Positions 16,904-26,866 of a stretch of 64,000 bases of DNA are shown piece after piece; position 1 is the stretch's first letter, and the number at the start of each line of letters is the position of its first letter. Origin of the DNA: Moritella sp. PE36 (lineage in GTDB: Bacteria > Pseudomonadota > Gammaproteobacteria > Enterobacterales > Moritellaceae). Made by a program: the position numbers and the translations under genes. The notes beneath the pieces are model-generated. The model was not told the origin of the DNA and did no database searches. It was given only the letters and a program-made list of their open reading frames with translations. The stretch spans positions 1 to 64,000 of the forward strand of contig NZ_ABCQ01000014.1 in the NCBI RefSeq assembly GCF_000170855.1, in the 5' to 3' direction.

Positions 16904-18565
16904 ATGTGCTCAATATTCGGAATTCTAGACATCAAGTCAGACATTAAACCTCTTCGTGAACAAGCACTAGAGTTATCAAAATTATTACGTCACCGCGGCC
17001 CAGATTGGTCAGGTATCTATACTAATGATAACGCTATTTTAGTTCATGAACGCCTTGCAATTGTTGATGTTAATAATGGTGCACAGCCTTTATATAATGA
17101 AGAAAAGACTCACGTACTCGCTGTAAATGGTGAAATTTATAACCATAAAGATTTGAAGAAAACATTAAACGTTGATTTTGAATTCCAAACAGAATCTGAT
17201 TGTGAAATTATTCTTGCGCTATATAAAGAAAAAGGCACACAGTTTTTAGATGACCTGAATGGTATCTTTGCTTTCGCTTTATATGACGAAGAAGAAGATG
17301 CTTACCTGATTGGTCGCGACCATATCGGTATTATCCCGCTTTATACTGGTTATGATGAACACGGTAACTTCTACGTTGCATCAGAAATGAAAGCATTAGT
17401 ACCTGTGTGTACACAAATTGAAGAATTCCCTGCAGGTCATTACCTGTGGAGTAAAGACGGTAAGGTAACACCGTATTACCAACGTGATTGGACCGAGTTT
17501 GATGCTGTTGCACAAAACGGCGGTGATAAAGAAGTCGTTAAGCAAGGCTTAGAAGAAGCGATTAAACGTCAACTAATGTGTGATGTTCCTTACGGTGTAT
17601 TATTATCTGGTGGCTTAGATTCATCGGTCATTTCAGCTGTTACTCAACTGTATGCAAAACGTCGTATCGAAGACGGCGGCAAAACAGAAGCATGGTGGCC
17701 ACAACTACACTCTTTCTCTGTGGGTCTAAACGGCTCGCCTGATTTAGCTGCTGCGCAGAAAGTAGCTGATCACTTAGGCACTATTCATCACTCGATTGAA
17801 TTTACCGTACAAGAAGGTATCGATGCATTACGTGATGTGATTTACCACATTGAAACATATGATGTAACGACTATCCGAGCGTCAACGCCGATGTATTTAA
17901 TGGCACGTAAGATTAAAGCCATGGGCATTAAGATGGTACTTTCTGGTGAAGGTGCTGATGAGTTGTTTGGTGGTTATTTGTATTTCCACAAAGCGCCAAA
18001 TGCAAAAGAGTTCCATGAAGAAACTGTACGTAAAGTATCTAAACTGCATATGTTCGATTGCTTACGCGCGAATAAATCAATGGCAGCTTGGGGGATCGAA
18101 GCACGTGTACCTTTCTTAGATAAAGAATTTATAGATACTGCAATGCGTTTAAACCCTGAATTGAAAATGATCACGGGCGACCGCATTGAGAAAAACATCA
18201 TCCGTGAAGCATTTGAAGATTTATTACCTGAAGAGATTGTATGGCGTCAAAAAGAACAATTCTCTGATGGCGTTGGCTATTCGTGGATTGACCAACTTAA
18301 AGTACACGTGGCAGAAGCGGTAACAGATCAAATGCTAGCAAGCGCAGCATATAAGTTCCCAATTAATACGCCAGATACTAAAGAAGGTTATTACTATCGT
18401 GCCATCTTTGAAGGTCACTTCCCGGGTGACTCGGCTGCTAAATGCGTACCATTTGGTAAGTCTGTAGCTTGTTCAACGGTAGAAGCATTAGCATGGGATG
18501 AAAGCTTCCAAAACAATGCAGATCCATCGGGTCGTGCGGCTGGTGTACATAACGAAGCATACTAA
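16904..18565 (+). CDS. asnB: Asparagine synthase B (glutamine-hydrolysing)
   Basis: This 553-residue cytoplasmic enzyme makes asparagine from aspartate, ATP and glutamine. The start MCSIFGI places the class II amidotransferase nucleophile Cys2 at the mature N-terminus. The glutaminase domain (RHRGPDWSG, AVNGEIYNH, ESDCEIIL) covers the first 200 residues. The synthase domain has the PP-loop SGGLDSS near 235 and SGEGADELFGGY near 348. AAGGA lies 9 bases before the ATG. The size equals E. coli AsnB. It is monocistronic with a strong terminator at 18602. Confidence 0.97.
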   Translation: MCSIFGILDIKSDIKPLREQALELSKLLRHRGPDWSGIYTNDNAILVHERLAIVDVNNGAQPLYNEEKTHVLAVNGEIYNHKDLKKTLNVDFEFQTESDCEIILALYKEKGTQFLDDLNGIFAFALYDEEEDAYLIGRDHIGIIPLYTGYDEHGNFYVASEMKALVPVCTQIEEFPAGHYLWSKDGKVTPYYQRDWTEFDAVAQNGGDKEVVKQGLEEAIKRQLMCDVPYGVLLSGGLDSSVISAVTQLYAKRRIEDGGKTEAWWPQLHSFSVGLNGSPDLAAAQKVADHLGTIHHSIEFTVQEGIDALRDVIYHIETYDVTTIRASTPMYLMARKIKAMGIKMVLSGEGADELFGGYLYFHKAPNAKEFHEETVRKVSKLHMFDCLRANKSMAAWGIEARVPFLDKEFIDTAMRLNPELKMITGDRIEKNIIREAFEDLLPEEIVWRQKEQFSDGVGYSWIDQLKVHVAEAVTDQMLASAAYKFPINTPDTKEGYYYRAIFEGHFPGDSAAKCVPFGKSVACSTVEALAWDESFQNNADPSGRAAGVHNEAY

Positions 18566-18601
18566 GACTAATCTCGTTTAATCTTTCGTTAAGCCTCAAT
18601 T

Positions 18602-18627
18602 AAAACAGCACTTCGGTGCTGTTTTTT
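18602..18627 (+). terminator. asnB terminator
   Basis: AAAACAGCAC-TTCG-GTGCTGTTTTTT is a 10-bp stem with a stable UUCG-type tetraloop and a T-run, starting 37 bases after the asnB stop. Confidence 0.93.
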
Positions 18628-18822
18628 ATTTCCCACCATACCTCAGCTACCCAATACATCTCTTTATTAACACAGCCCTTTACTAACACACCTGTCTTTA
18701 TCAATTCGTCATGCTTTTGCTCGACCCACGGTAAACGTCGATTCAGTTCAGTTACACTACTGACAGCGAATGACAACAGTATAGTAATAACTATAAATAA
18801 CGGATATTGCCAAGTACAAAAA

Positions 18823-18850
18823 AACGCCAATACTCTGCAGTATTGGCGTT
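18823..18850 (-). terminator. Terminator after the thiolase gene
   Basis: AACGCCAATACT and AGTATTGGCGTT form a 12-bp stem around CTGC. On the minus strand it is followed by TTTTTTT, 36 bases after the thiolase stop. Confidence 0.92.
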
Positions 18851-18885
18851 GATGTTTATTACGTTTATCTAGTAAAATCGATAAC

Positions 18886-20166
18886 TTATTTTTCTAAAAT
18901 CGCCGTGATGCCTTGACCACCAGCTGCACAAATCGAGATTAAACCACGACCTGAACCTTTCTGATCAAGTAGCTGTGCTAACGTAGCAATAACACGACCA
19001 CCGGTTGCAGCAAATGGGTGACCAGTCGCTAAACTACTGCCTTTCACGTTCAACTTCGTCATGTCAATTGAACCAAGCGGTGCATCAAGACCTAACTTCT
19101 CTTTACAGAATTTTTCATCTTCCCAAGCGGCTAACGTTGATAAAACTTGTGCCGCAAATGCTTCATGAATTTCATAAAAATCGAAATCTTGTAATGTTAG
19201 ACCTGCACGCTTAAGCATTTTTGGCACTGCGTATGCGGGTGCCATTAACAGGCCTTCTTTTTTGTCGACAAAATCGACAGCTGCTGTTTCGCCAAATGTT
19301 AAATAAGCTTGAACGGGTAAGTTGCGTTCAGCAGCCCACTCTTCACTTGCAAGTAATACTGCTGACGCACCATCTGTTAAGTTGGTACTGTTACCCGCCG
19401 TCATCGTACCGTTAACTTTATCAAAACAAGGCTTTAATTTAGCCAGCTTTTCAATTGTCGTGTCTGCACGTAATACGTTATCTTTGGTTAGACCCGCCAT
19501 TGGCGACACTAACGTATCGAAGAAACCTTCTTCATATGCAGCCGCTAATTTTTGATGACTTGCACAGGCTAATTCATCTTGTGCTTCACGTGAGATATTC
19601 CACTCTTTCGCTGTCACTTGACAATGATCGCCCATCGCCATTTTAGTACGCGGCTCTTTATTCGCAGGCGTTAAAGGTGCAAAATGTTTAAGACGTAAAC
19701 GAGAAAGCGCACTCAAGCGTTGTTTACCCGTTTTAGCACGGTTCAACTCAAGTAAAACACTGCGCATACCTTCACTTACTGCAATTGGTGCGTCAGACGT
19801 GGTATCAGAACCACCAGCAATACCTGCATCTATTTGACCAAGTGCAATCTTGTTTGCTACTTGAATAGCAGCAGCTAGACCGGTACCACAGGCTTGCTGA
19901 ATATCATAACAAGGTGTTTCAGGTGCGAGACCTGCACTTAATACTGATTCTCGTGTTAAGTTAAAATCACGAGAGTGTTTGATAACGGCACCCGCTACAA
20001 CTTCACCAAGCTGTTCACCGCGTAGATTATATTTAACCACTAAACCACGGATACTTTCCGTTAGCATGTCTTGATTACTTAGTTTCGAATATGCTGTATT
20101 TGAGCGTGCAAACGGGATACGGTTACCGCCGATAATTGCAACTCTTCTTACTGTTTGACCTGTCAT
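18886..20166 (-). CDS. Acetyl-CoA C-acyltransferase, FadI-like thiolase
   Basis: This 426-residue thiolase splits or condenses 3-ketoacyl-CoA in the cytoplasm. The acyl-binding Cys93 is in QQACGTG. The catalytic His blocks are IHEAFAAQ near 340 and GHPFAATGG near 382, and the second Cys is in SICAAGGQG near 410. The protein resembles FadI in size and in the loop around RLRLKHFAPLTPA, but the neighbours are not fadJ; it instead pairs with a FabG-like reductase, a MaoC hydratase and an acyl-CoA synthetase. It may therefore serve a dedicated module rather than bulk beta-oxidation. AAAGGA precedes the ATG. It is divergent from the reductase gene. Confidence 0.88.
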   Translation of the reverse strand: MTGQTVRRVAIIGGNRIPFARSNTAYSKLSNQDMLTESIRGLVVKYNLRGEQLGEVVAGAVIKHSRDFNLTRESVLSAGLAPETPCYDIQQACGTGLAAAIQVANKIALGQIDAGIAGGSDTTSDAPIAVSEGMRSVLLELNRAKTGKQRLSALSRLRLKHFAPLTPANKEPRTKMAMGDHCQVTAKEWNISREAQDELACASHQKLAAAYEEGFFDTLVSPMAGLTKDNVLRADTTIEKLAKLKPCFDKVNGTMTAGNSTNLTDGASAVLLASEEWAAERNLPVQAYLTFGETAAVDFVDKKEGLLMAPAYAVPKMLKRAGLTLQDFDFYEIHEAFAAQVLSTLAAWEDEKFCKEKLGLDAPLGSIDMTKLNVKGSSLATGHPFAATGGRVIATLAQLLDQKGSGRGLISICAAGGQGITAILEK

Positions 20167-20511
20167 GGTTTATTCCTTTAATTTAAATGAGCCCGCAGCA
20201 CATTAGAATTTAGATACATTAATGTAACATTGTTGATACAAGTTTAAAATAAAAACTCTAATTTGGTCGATTGTTCACCGCAGTCTACCTCGGAAGGTAG
20301 AGGTAGCGCCTTTAGAGCTGATGGTATATTCACCATTGATGATTACATAATCAAAGTTTGAATATTATTTAGGTATACTATAACAATTTATTACACGTTA
20401 AACTGGTCAAGTTATTATGTAGCTTTGGCATATAGGTCATAGTAATACAGTGATTTTTAACACATGCTCAGTATCTTTATTGATGTTGTTCACTATAACA
20501 AGGATTAGAAA
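20167..20511. promoter_or_regulatory. 345-bp divergent region between thiolase and reductase genes
   Basis: There is no ORF. Visible structures are the 12-bp palindrome TACATTAATGTA (20215-20226), about 50 bp before the thiolase start, and a compact hairpin TCTACCT-CGGA-AGGTAGA (20284-20301). The AraC-type regulator encoded at 22026-23042 is the obvious candidate to act here, but I cannot assign its site. Confidence 0.45.
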
Positions 20512-21927
20512 ATGACGGATACTTATGCAAAACTCGCTAATGGAAAGTGGACATCAGGTTTATTCAAAGCGCTTAATCTTCCTCAGCCAGTTACGTTAAC
20601 ACGTTTCTCCCAGGGCTCAGATCTCATCTCAGGTCACTTACTCATCGGCGCGGCGAGCAACAGTGAATTAGTTAAACCCATCATTGAAACATTTAAGGAT
20701 GCTGAACTCGCAATTTCTTATCCTAATAGCACACCGCAATTAGCTAATCTTAATGACCAGTTTAATGCCGCATCCCTAAGCGCGACGCCAATCAGTCTTA
20801 ATGCTGTCGCTAAATCAGATAAATTCAACGGTATTATATTTGATGCCTCAGGCATTAAGACAAGTAACCAATTGAGCGCATTACATCGTTTTTTTCAACC
20901 TGTCATTAAACAGCTATCACCCTGCAGTAGAGTTATCGTTTTAGGCCGTCCAAGTGAACACCTTGAAGATGTGAGTCATGCAACAGCACAGCGTTCCTTA
21001 GAAGGGTTTTGCCGTAGCGTAGCCAAGGAAATAGGTAAAAATGGCAGCACCTGCCAACTTATCTATGTACAACCAGGCAGTGAATCATTGTTATCGGCCC
21101 CGCTACGCTTCTTAACCTCGGCGAAATCAGCTTATATATCAGCACAAGTCATTAGTGTAAAACCAGGCGTGATTCAGGGAACAGTCAACTATTCTAAACC
21201 CTTGCAAGGCAAAACAGCGCTTGTTACCGGCGCATCACGTGGTATTGGTGCTTCGATTGCAGAAACACTTAGTCGTGATGGTGCACATGTCATTTGTTTA
21301 GATATACCAGCATTGAAACAAGACCTTGAGAAAATAGCGACTCGCTTAAAAGGCAGCAGCATTGTTGCTGATATTACCTCTGCGGATGCCCCCGCTATTA
21401 TTGCCGAATTTGTGCGTGAGCATTCTCTTGATATCATTGTTCATAATGCCGGGGTAACAAAAGACAAGACCCTAGCCCGTATGACCAATAATCACTGGGA
21501 CGTACTCATGGATATTAACTTGTCGGCAATGGAAAGAATTAATGAGCGGTTATTAAACGATAATCTGTTGAATGAATATGGTCGCATTATTTGTGTGTCG
21601 TCGATGAGTGGGATTGCTGGTAACTTTGGTCAGACTAATTATGCGACGTCTAAGGCCGCTGTCATTGGCTATGTCAACGCAATGCAAAAACCACTTGCTG
21701 AAAAACACATCACCATTAATGCGGTTGCGCCCGGTTTTATTGAAACTAAAATGACCGCTGCAATTCCGTTTACCGTACGTGAAGCAGGCCGTCGCATGAA
21801 TTCGTTAAAGCAAGGCGGTAAACCCGTTGATGTCGCTGAAGCGATAGCCTTTTTTGCGCAACCGCAAGCAGCCGGGATCACAGGTAATACCATTCGAATT
21901 TGTGGTCAATCGTTAATTGGCGCTTAG
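20512..21927 (+). CDS. 3-oxoacyl-[ACP]/CoA reductase, high-molecular-weight FabG type (SDR)
   Basis: This 471-residue protein has an N-terminal half of about 220 residues with degenerate Rossmann character and a C-terminal catalytic short-chain dehydrogenase. The NAD(P) loop TGASRGIG lies near 240, HNAGVTKDKTLARM follows near 320, and the catalytic Ser with Tyr-X3-Lys is in VSSMSG and NYATSK near 365-381. This two-part layout is typical of FabG4-like enzymes that reduce 3-ketoacyl-CoA with NADH. It is divergent from the thiolase and shares its control region, so both probably act on the same 3-ketoacyl substrates. ACAAGGA lies 10 bases before the ATG. Confidence 0.88.
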   Translation: MTDTYAKLANGKWTSGLFKALNLPQPVTLTRFSQGSDLISGHLLIGAASNSELVKPIIETFKDAELAISYPNSTPQLANLNDQFNAASLSATPISLNAVAKSDKFNGIIFDASGIKTSNQLSALHRFFQPVIKQLSPCSRVIVLGRPSEHLEDVSHATAQRSLEGFCRSVAKEIGKNGSTCQLIYVQPGSESLLSAPLRFLTSAKSAYISAQVISVKPGVIQGTVNYSKPLQGKTALVTGASRGIGASIAETLSRDGAHVICLDIPALKQDLEKIATRLKGSSIVADITSADAPAIIAEFVREHSLDIIVHNAGVTKDKTLARMTNNHWDVLMDINLSAMERINERLLNDNLLNEYGRIICVSSMSGIAGNFGQTNYATSKAAVIGYVNAMQKPLAEKHITINAVAPGFIETKMTAAIPFTVREAGRRMNSLKQGGKPVDVAEAIAFFAQPQAAGITGNTIRICGQSLIGA

Positions 21928-22025
21928 CTTTAGATAAGTAATAAGACAGGTAATTCAATACTAGAGATGAGTAATAGTGGCTGTATATGATAAAAGCCGC
22001 TACTACTCTAACGAAAAAAGAAATA

Positions 22026-23042
22026 CTAACCTTTCGCCTGAGTATCCGCCCGCTTACTGCGGCGATATTCAATCGGCGTCATTTGTACCCAACGCTTAAA
22101 TGCACGATAAAAAGTACTTGGCTCTGAGAAACCAGTTAGATATACAATCTGATCGATTGATTCATCCGTATTCGCCAACAGTTTTTTTGATAACTCACAA
22201 CGGAAATCAGCTAATATTTGGTTAAAGTTATATTCAATATCAGCCAACTTAGCTCTTAACATGCGTGGTTTCATATCAAGCTCAGTTGCAATACTTTCTA
22301 ATGTCACCACACCGGATTCAAGCTGTTGCGCGATTACAATGCGAACCTTATCCACAATATCTTGCAGCTCTAACTTCGCAATTTTGCGACTTGCTAACTG
22401 CTCATGCAGTGCAAACAGTTCTGGCTCTGCATGTGATGAAGGGCGATCAAGTAAATCAGCATCAAAATAAATATAATTGTCTGCAGCAGAAAACTCAAGT
22501 GGGCACGGGAATACGCTAGTATATGCAGTTAAGTCTTCAGGACTTGGATGAGCAAACGCTATTTTATTGGCTTTGAATTCGCCATCAGTTACATGCTGGC
22601 AAAATTTAAACATGCCAATAATCAAGCAATCATTCAAATGACGATTAGCATCTTCAGTCACCCCGTCTAAGTTAACAGACAACCTCGCCACATCACCTTC
22701 AATTTGAATTGAAACACTTGCCGCATCGCTAATCAGCCTAAAGTATTTTGTTGCGCGTTCCCAGCCGGTACCGAATGTTGGGCTGCTCAAAAAAAGATAC
22801 TGTAGCACCTGACCTGTAAACACAGGCATGCGCTCACCCAGTGAAATACCTATATTAGGATCTTTTGAAACATCTTCGAGAACTTGCCAGAAATGTGTTT
22901 GCGCATGATTAGGTGTACGCAAATTTTTATCATTCAACACTTCTTCACTAATGTTACAACGAGAGAGGACTTCGACTACATCGATATCTAACTCTTTCAT
23001 TGCCTTATAAGCAATGCGTAACAACATACCCGCATCTTGCAT
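22026..23042 (-). CDS. AraC-family transcriptional regulator (OruR/ArgR-like type)
   Basis: This 338-residue protein has an N-terminal ligand-sensing domain of the arabinose-binding-like type (about 20-210) and a C-terminal double helix-turn-helix of the AraC family (about 235-332). The second recognition helix is in IVYLTGFSEPSTFYRAFKRW, followed by TPIEYRR. Related regulators often sit beside lipid-metabolism genes. Convergent with the reductase and divergent from the MaoC/acyl-CoA synthetase pair, it is well placed to control the whole acyl module. An internal Met at residue 6 is an alternative start. The ligand is unknown; a fatty acid or acyl-CoA would fit. Confidence 0.85.
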   Translation of the reverse strand: MQDAGMLLRIAYKAMKELDIDVVEVLSRCNISEEVLNDKNLRTPNHAQTHFWQVLEDVSKDPNIGISLGERMPVFTGQVLQYLFLSSPTFGTGWERATKYFRLISDAASVSIQIEGDVARLSVNLDGVTEDANRHLNDCLIIGMFKFCQHVTDGEFKANKIAFAHPSPEDLTAYTSVFPCPLEFSAADNYIYFDADLLDRPSSHAEPELFALHEQLASRKIAKLELQDIVDKVRIVIAQQLESGVVTLESIATELDMKPRMLRAKLADIEYNFNQILADFRCELSKKLLANTDESIDQIVYLTGFSEPSTFYRAFKRWVQMTPIEYRRSKRADTQAKG

Positions 23043-23230
23043 AATTATCCACTTCTTAGCTTTAAATCTTTATTCAGAACAATCACTTTAACACTATCAA
23101 ACGTATGAGTAACGAGTTTAGCCGAAGTATTTGACCGAACTGCCATAAACCGATTACTCATTCGCCAATTCAACTTCCACCGCAATTCATTAACATAATC
23201 ATTACATTTGTTTTCACGGTTTATTTATTA

Positions 23231-24151
23231 ATGAGCACTAACCAGATCACACACTTAAACAACCAACCTTTTATCCCGCTGTTATACGCCAAAGCAGTGC
23301 TCAATTCGATACTAAAAACGGCGACAAACACTTGGTCAACACGTCCTTTTACCCAGCAATATAGCGTGAGTGGTCAATCCATCGATAGCAATAATTTACA
23401 ACGCTATATTCAATGTTGCAGATATCGTAATACCGACTATGTGCCAGTGACTTATCCATTCGTTATGGCTTTTCCATTATTGATGAAACTCATGACATCA
23501 GCACAGTTCCCTATCTCTGTACTGGGACTAATCCATTATAAAAATACAATAACTCAACATTCACCAATAAATAAAAGTGCCATAGTGACCATCATATGCA
23601 GTGTTAGCAATGACAATACCGCTGACAAAGGTCGTTTCATCGAGACTCATATTGATATTTTTGTAGATGGTCAATTAATGTGGGAATGCACCTCGACATT
23701 TTTACAGAAATCGAGACTCAAACAAACGAAGCAACATTCGGAAGATTCTGAGAATAGCCCCTCGCATAAAGACCTGCTCGATAGTCCCGCTATGGAGACA
23801 ATTTCTGCATTGAAATTCAGTCATTTTGACGCATTAAAATATGCATACATCTCCAAAGATACCAATCCAATCCATTTACATTATATTCCCGCAAAATTAA
23901 TGGGATTTAAGTCGACAATTATGCATGGCATGTTAGCGAAGGCTCGCGTGCTTGCACAGTTAGAAACGTTTATTGATATTCAACATATTAGTATTGATGT
24001 TCAATTTAAAAGTGCTATTTTTTTACCCGCTCAAGTTTGTTTGAACGTCGCATTATCACCGCAGAACAATTCATTTAATTTAACAAATGCAAATAATCGC
24101 GTGACCCATCTATCTGGTGTCATTTATCCTCTACTTAATAAAACGAACTAG
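23231..24151 (+). CDS. MaoC-like (R)-specific enoyl-CoA hydratase/dehydratase
   Basis: This 306-residue protein is a double hot-dog hydratase. The C-terminal half has the hydratase-2 signature DTNPIHLHYIPAKLMGF near 210, followed by IMHGMLAKA near 232; Asp and His of this block are the expected catalytic pair. The N-terminal half is the degenerate partner domain. The family interconverts 2-enoyl and 3-hydroxyacyl thioesters. With the neighbouring thiolase and FabG-like reductase it gives three of the four steps of a thioester elongation or degradation cycle. It is followed after 3 bases by the acyl-CoA synthetase gene, a clear two-gene operon. Confidence 0.85.
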   Translation: MSTNQITHLNNQPFIPLLYAKAVLNSILKTATNTWSTRPFTQQYSVSGQSIDSNNLQRYIQCCRYRNTDYVPVTYPFVMAFPLLMKLMTSAQFPISVLGLIHYKNTITQHSPINKSAIVTIICSVSNDNTADKGRFIETHIDIFVDGQLMWECTSTFLQKSRLKQTKQHSEDSENSPSHKDLLDSPAMETISALKFSHFDALKYAYISKDTNPIHLHYIPAKLMGFKSTIMHGMLAKARVLAQLETFIDIQHISIDVQFKSAIFLPAQVCLNVALSPQNNSFNLTNANNRVTHLSGVIYPLLNKTN

Positions 24152-24154
24152 CTT

Positions 24155-25966
24155 ATGACTGTTATAACTGGCAAACAAATATTCAAAAGTACAATCAATA
24201 TATTAAAGACTCCAAAGCCCATAATTAAAGGTCTGTGGCACTTGCAGCAAGCAAAGCCAGAACGATTCATGTCTATTGGTTTGTTACTAGAGCAACAAGC
24301 GGTTAATAACTCTGATCTAGTAGCAATACAGTTCAAAGATCAACGTTTTAGCTATGACGAACTGAATAAACAAGCAAATCAATATGCGCATTTTCTGCAT
24401 GAATACGGCATTAGCAAGAATGACAAAGTAGCAGTAATGCTCGATAACCGCCCTGAAACAATTATCATCGCGCTCGCCGTTGTAAAGCTTGGTGCAATTG
24501 CTTGTATGATTAATACCACTCAACGCAACGCGATCCTCGAGCATAGCCTTGCCGTTGTCGAAACGAAATTACTTATCGCTGATGAAATATATATACCGGC
24601 CATCAATAACATTAAAGCTAATTTACCTTCGACGTTACAACAGAATCTATTTTATATTCCAGCATTAACAGCATCAGAGGCCGCGGTTGAGTTTAGAGAT
24701 ATATCTAAGCAGGCAGCAAATTATTCCGTATTAAATCCCGACTCAACGGCTAAGATTCAACTTAAAGATTCGGCATTTTATATTTTCACATCCGGAACAA
24801 CAGGGCTGCCAAAAGCAGCAAAAATGAGTCACCATCGCTGGTTTAAATCGATGGCAGGTATGGGTATGGCATCGTTACGCCTAACCGCTGACGACGTATT
24901 GTATCTATCATTACCCTTGTACCATAACAACGCGCTTACGGTTTCATTAAGTGCAGTATTTGGTAATGCAGCAACACTTGCTCTCTCTGAAAAATTCAGT
25001 TCAAGTCGATTTTGGGATGAAATACGGGCTCATAAAGCCACCGCATTCACCTATATCGGCGAGCTTTGCCGCTATCTATTAAATGTGCCTGCACAAGATA
25101 ACGATAAACAACATGGCGTTAAAAAGATCATTGGTAATGGTTTACGCCCAGAGATTTGGGATGAATTCCAGCAGCGTTTTGGCATCGAGCATATCAACGA
25201 ATTCTACGGGGCAAGTGAATGTAACCTGGTATTTACCAATGCCTTCAATTTACCTCATACCGCGGGTGTTACGCCACTTGCTTTTACCGTGGTGCAATAT
25301 GATATTGATAATGACCAACCCGTTTATAATAGCGCAGGGAAAATGATCAAAGTCAAAACGGGTGACGTCGGTTTACTATTAACGAAGATAACGAAGCGTT
25401 CACCATTTGATGGCTATACCGATGAAAAAGAGAGTAATAAAAAACTGTTTAAATCGGTACTAAAAGAGGGTGACTGCTATTTTAATACGGGTGATCTGGT
25501 CAATTACCAAGGTTTCCGCCATATCGCCTTTGTCGATAGATTAGGTGATACATTCCGCTGGAAGGGTGAAAATGTCGCGACAACGCAAGTCGAAGGCCAA
25601 ATCAATGATTTTAATCAGATCGAACAGAGCGTCGCCTATGGTGTGGAACTTCCTCATCATGATGGTCGCGCAGGAATGGTCGCGCTTACTTTAAATTGCC
25701 CAATTCAAGAATTTTCAGCGTCTGAATTCTATCAGCATGTCACTTCTGTACTGCCAAGCTACGCACAACCTATATTTGTACGTTTACGGACACAGCAAGA
25801 CATGACAGGCACCTTTAAATACAAAAAAACAGAGTTAAAAAAGGAATCATACCTACCTAACGCTGCCGAAGAAATTATTCTAATAAAACATCCGGGTCAG
25901 AACAGCTACACGACTTTAGATAACAACGCGATAGATGCGATTGAGCAAAAGCAACTGTCTTTCTAG
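24155..25966 (+). CDS. Long-chain acyl-CoA synthetase, FATP/FadD6-like
   Basis: This 603-residue AMP-forming enzyme activates fatty acids to acyl-CoA. The adenylate loop YIFTSGTTGLPKAAKM is near 209, the central motif NEFYGASECN near 348, and the hinge region FNTGDLVNYQGFRHIAFVDRLGDT-like with FRWKGENVAT near 445-475. The last block (GENVAT and a downstream long C-terminal domain) fits the fatty-acid-transport-protein/very-long-chain synthetase group rather than canonical FadD. It sits 3 bases after the MaoC-like gene. Very-long or polyunsaturated acids are plausible substrates given the pfa locus nearby, but this is inference. Confidence 0.88.
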   Translation: MTVITGKQIFKSTINILKTPKPIIKGLWHLQQAKPERFMSIGLLLEQQAVNNSDLVAIQFKDQRFSYDELNKQANQYAHFLHEYGISKNDKVAVMLDNRPETIIIALAVVKLGAIACMINTTQRNAILEHSLAVVETKLLIADEIYIPAINNIKANLPSTLQQNLFYIPALTASEAAVEFRDISKQAANYSVLNPDSTAKIQLKDSAFYIFTSGTTGLPKAAKMSHHRWFKSMAGMGMASLRLTADDVLYLSLPLYHNNALTVSLSAVFGNAATLALSEKFSSSRFWDEIRAHKATAFTYIGELCRYLLNVPAQDNDKQHGVKKIIGNGLRPEIWDEFQQRFGIEHINEFYGASECNLVFTNAFNLPHTAGVTPLAFTVVQYDIDNDQPVYNSAGKMIKVKTGDVGLLLTKITKRSPFDGYTDEKESNKKLFKSVLKEGDCYFNTGDLVNYQGFRHIAFVDRLGDTFRWKGENVATTQVEGQINDFNQIEQSVAYGVELPHHDGRAGMVALTLNCPIQEFSASEFYQHVTSVLPSYAQPIFVRLRTQQDMTGTFKYKKTELKKESYLPNAAEEIILIKHPGQNSYTTLDNNAIDAIEQKQLSF

Positions 25967-25992
25967 TAATATTTACTCGTAATCATTGATCT

Positions 25993-26013
25993 AGGCGACC
26001 TAAGTCGCCTTTT
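25993..26013 (+). terminator. Terminator after the acyl-CoA synthetase gene
   Basis: AGGCGAC-CTAA-GTCGCCT forms a perfect 7-bp GC-rich stem followed by TTT, 26 bases after the stop. Confidence 0.85.
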
Positions 26014-26075
26014 ACTCTTCCATATTATATAAAACTACCTATGCTTGTTAAATTATTTTTGATAAAGAGAAACAT

Positions 26076-26813
26076 ATGACGATTACAATAGAGGTATGTG
26101 TTGATAATATAGAGTCACTTCTTACTGCTCAACAATCTGGTGCTGATCGTATTGAGTTGTGTTCAGCATTAGCGCTAGGGGGATTAACCCCCAATGCAGG
26201 CTTTGTTCAAAAATCGATTGATCTGGCGACAATCCCTCTTTACACCATCATTCGTCCTCGCGCGGGAGATTTTGTATATAGCGAACAAGAAATTGATATT
26301 ATGGTTTCCGACATCAAATTCATGAAACTACTTGGCATCGAGGGCGTTGTTATCGGTGCACTAACCCCAGATGGAGATATTGATGAAGCGGCATTAAAAC
26401 GCTTAATGTCAGCATCTCGTGATATTGGCGTCACTTTCCATCGTGCATTTGATTTGTGTAATGATCCTAAACAAGCCTTAGAGATCTTAATAAACGCCGG
26501 CTGTGAACGTGTCTTAACTTCAGGACAACAAGCTAAGGCTGAACAAGGCTGCGAGTTGATCAAACAATTAGTAGCTCAGGCTGATGGCAGAATTAGTATC
26601 ATGCCTGGCGCAGGCGTTAACCCAGACAATGCTGAAAAAATTATCGCTATCACGCAAGTGAAAGAGCTGCACTTATCAGGCAAAACCACGAGAAAAAGCG
26701 CAATGAAACCTAATTCAGCAGTTCAAATGGGAACCGAAGCTGAGGCCGATAGTTTAATATCGATCACTTGTGCAAAAACAATTTCTGAACTAGTCAATGT
26801 GATTAATAACTAA
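26076..26813 (+). CDS. cutC: CutC family protein
   Basis: This 245-residue TIM-barrel protein begins MTITIEVCVDNIESL and has the family blocks GADRIELCSALALGGLTP, IRPRAGDFVYS, GVVIGAL, TFHRAFD and GCERVLTSG. CutC was first linked to copper tolerance in E. coli, but its biochemical role is unsettled. The length matches the family. It is a single gene, preceded by the terminator of the acyl-CoA synthetase, with AAAGAGA upstream of the ATG. No copper-binding motif outside the usual Cys/His set is apparent. Confidence 0.92.
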   Translation: MTITIEVCVDNIESLLTAQQSGADRIELCSALALGGLTPNAGFVQKSIDLATIPLYTIIRPRAGDFVYSEQEIDIMVSDIKFMKLLGIEGVVIGALTPDGDIDEAALKRLMSASRDIGVTFHRAFDLCNDPKQALEILINAGCERVLTSGQQAKAEQGCELIKQLVAQADGRISIMPGAGVNPDNAEKIIAITQVKELHLSGKTTRKSAMKPNSAVQMGTEAEADSLISITCAKTISELVNVINN

Positions 26814-26866
26814 TACGCACGACGCTAATGCCATAACTTCAGAAATGTCGTTAGATCAATCACATC

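Noticed and set aside
18600-18830. 76-codon minus-strand ORF between asnB and the thiolase gene, with a plausible membrane helix
   Set aside because: It starts with TTG inside the thiolase terminator and ends inside the asnB terminator, and has no ribosome site; probably chance, though its composition is protein-like.
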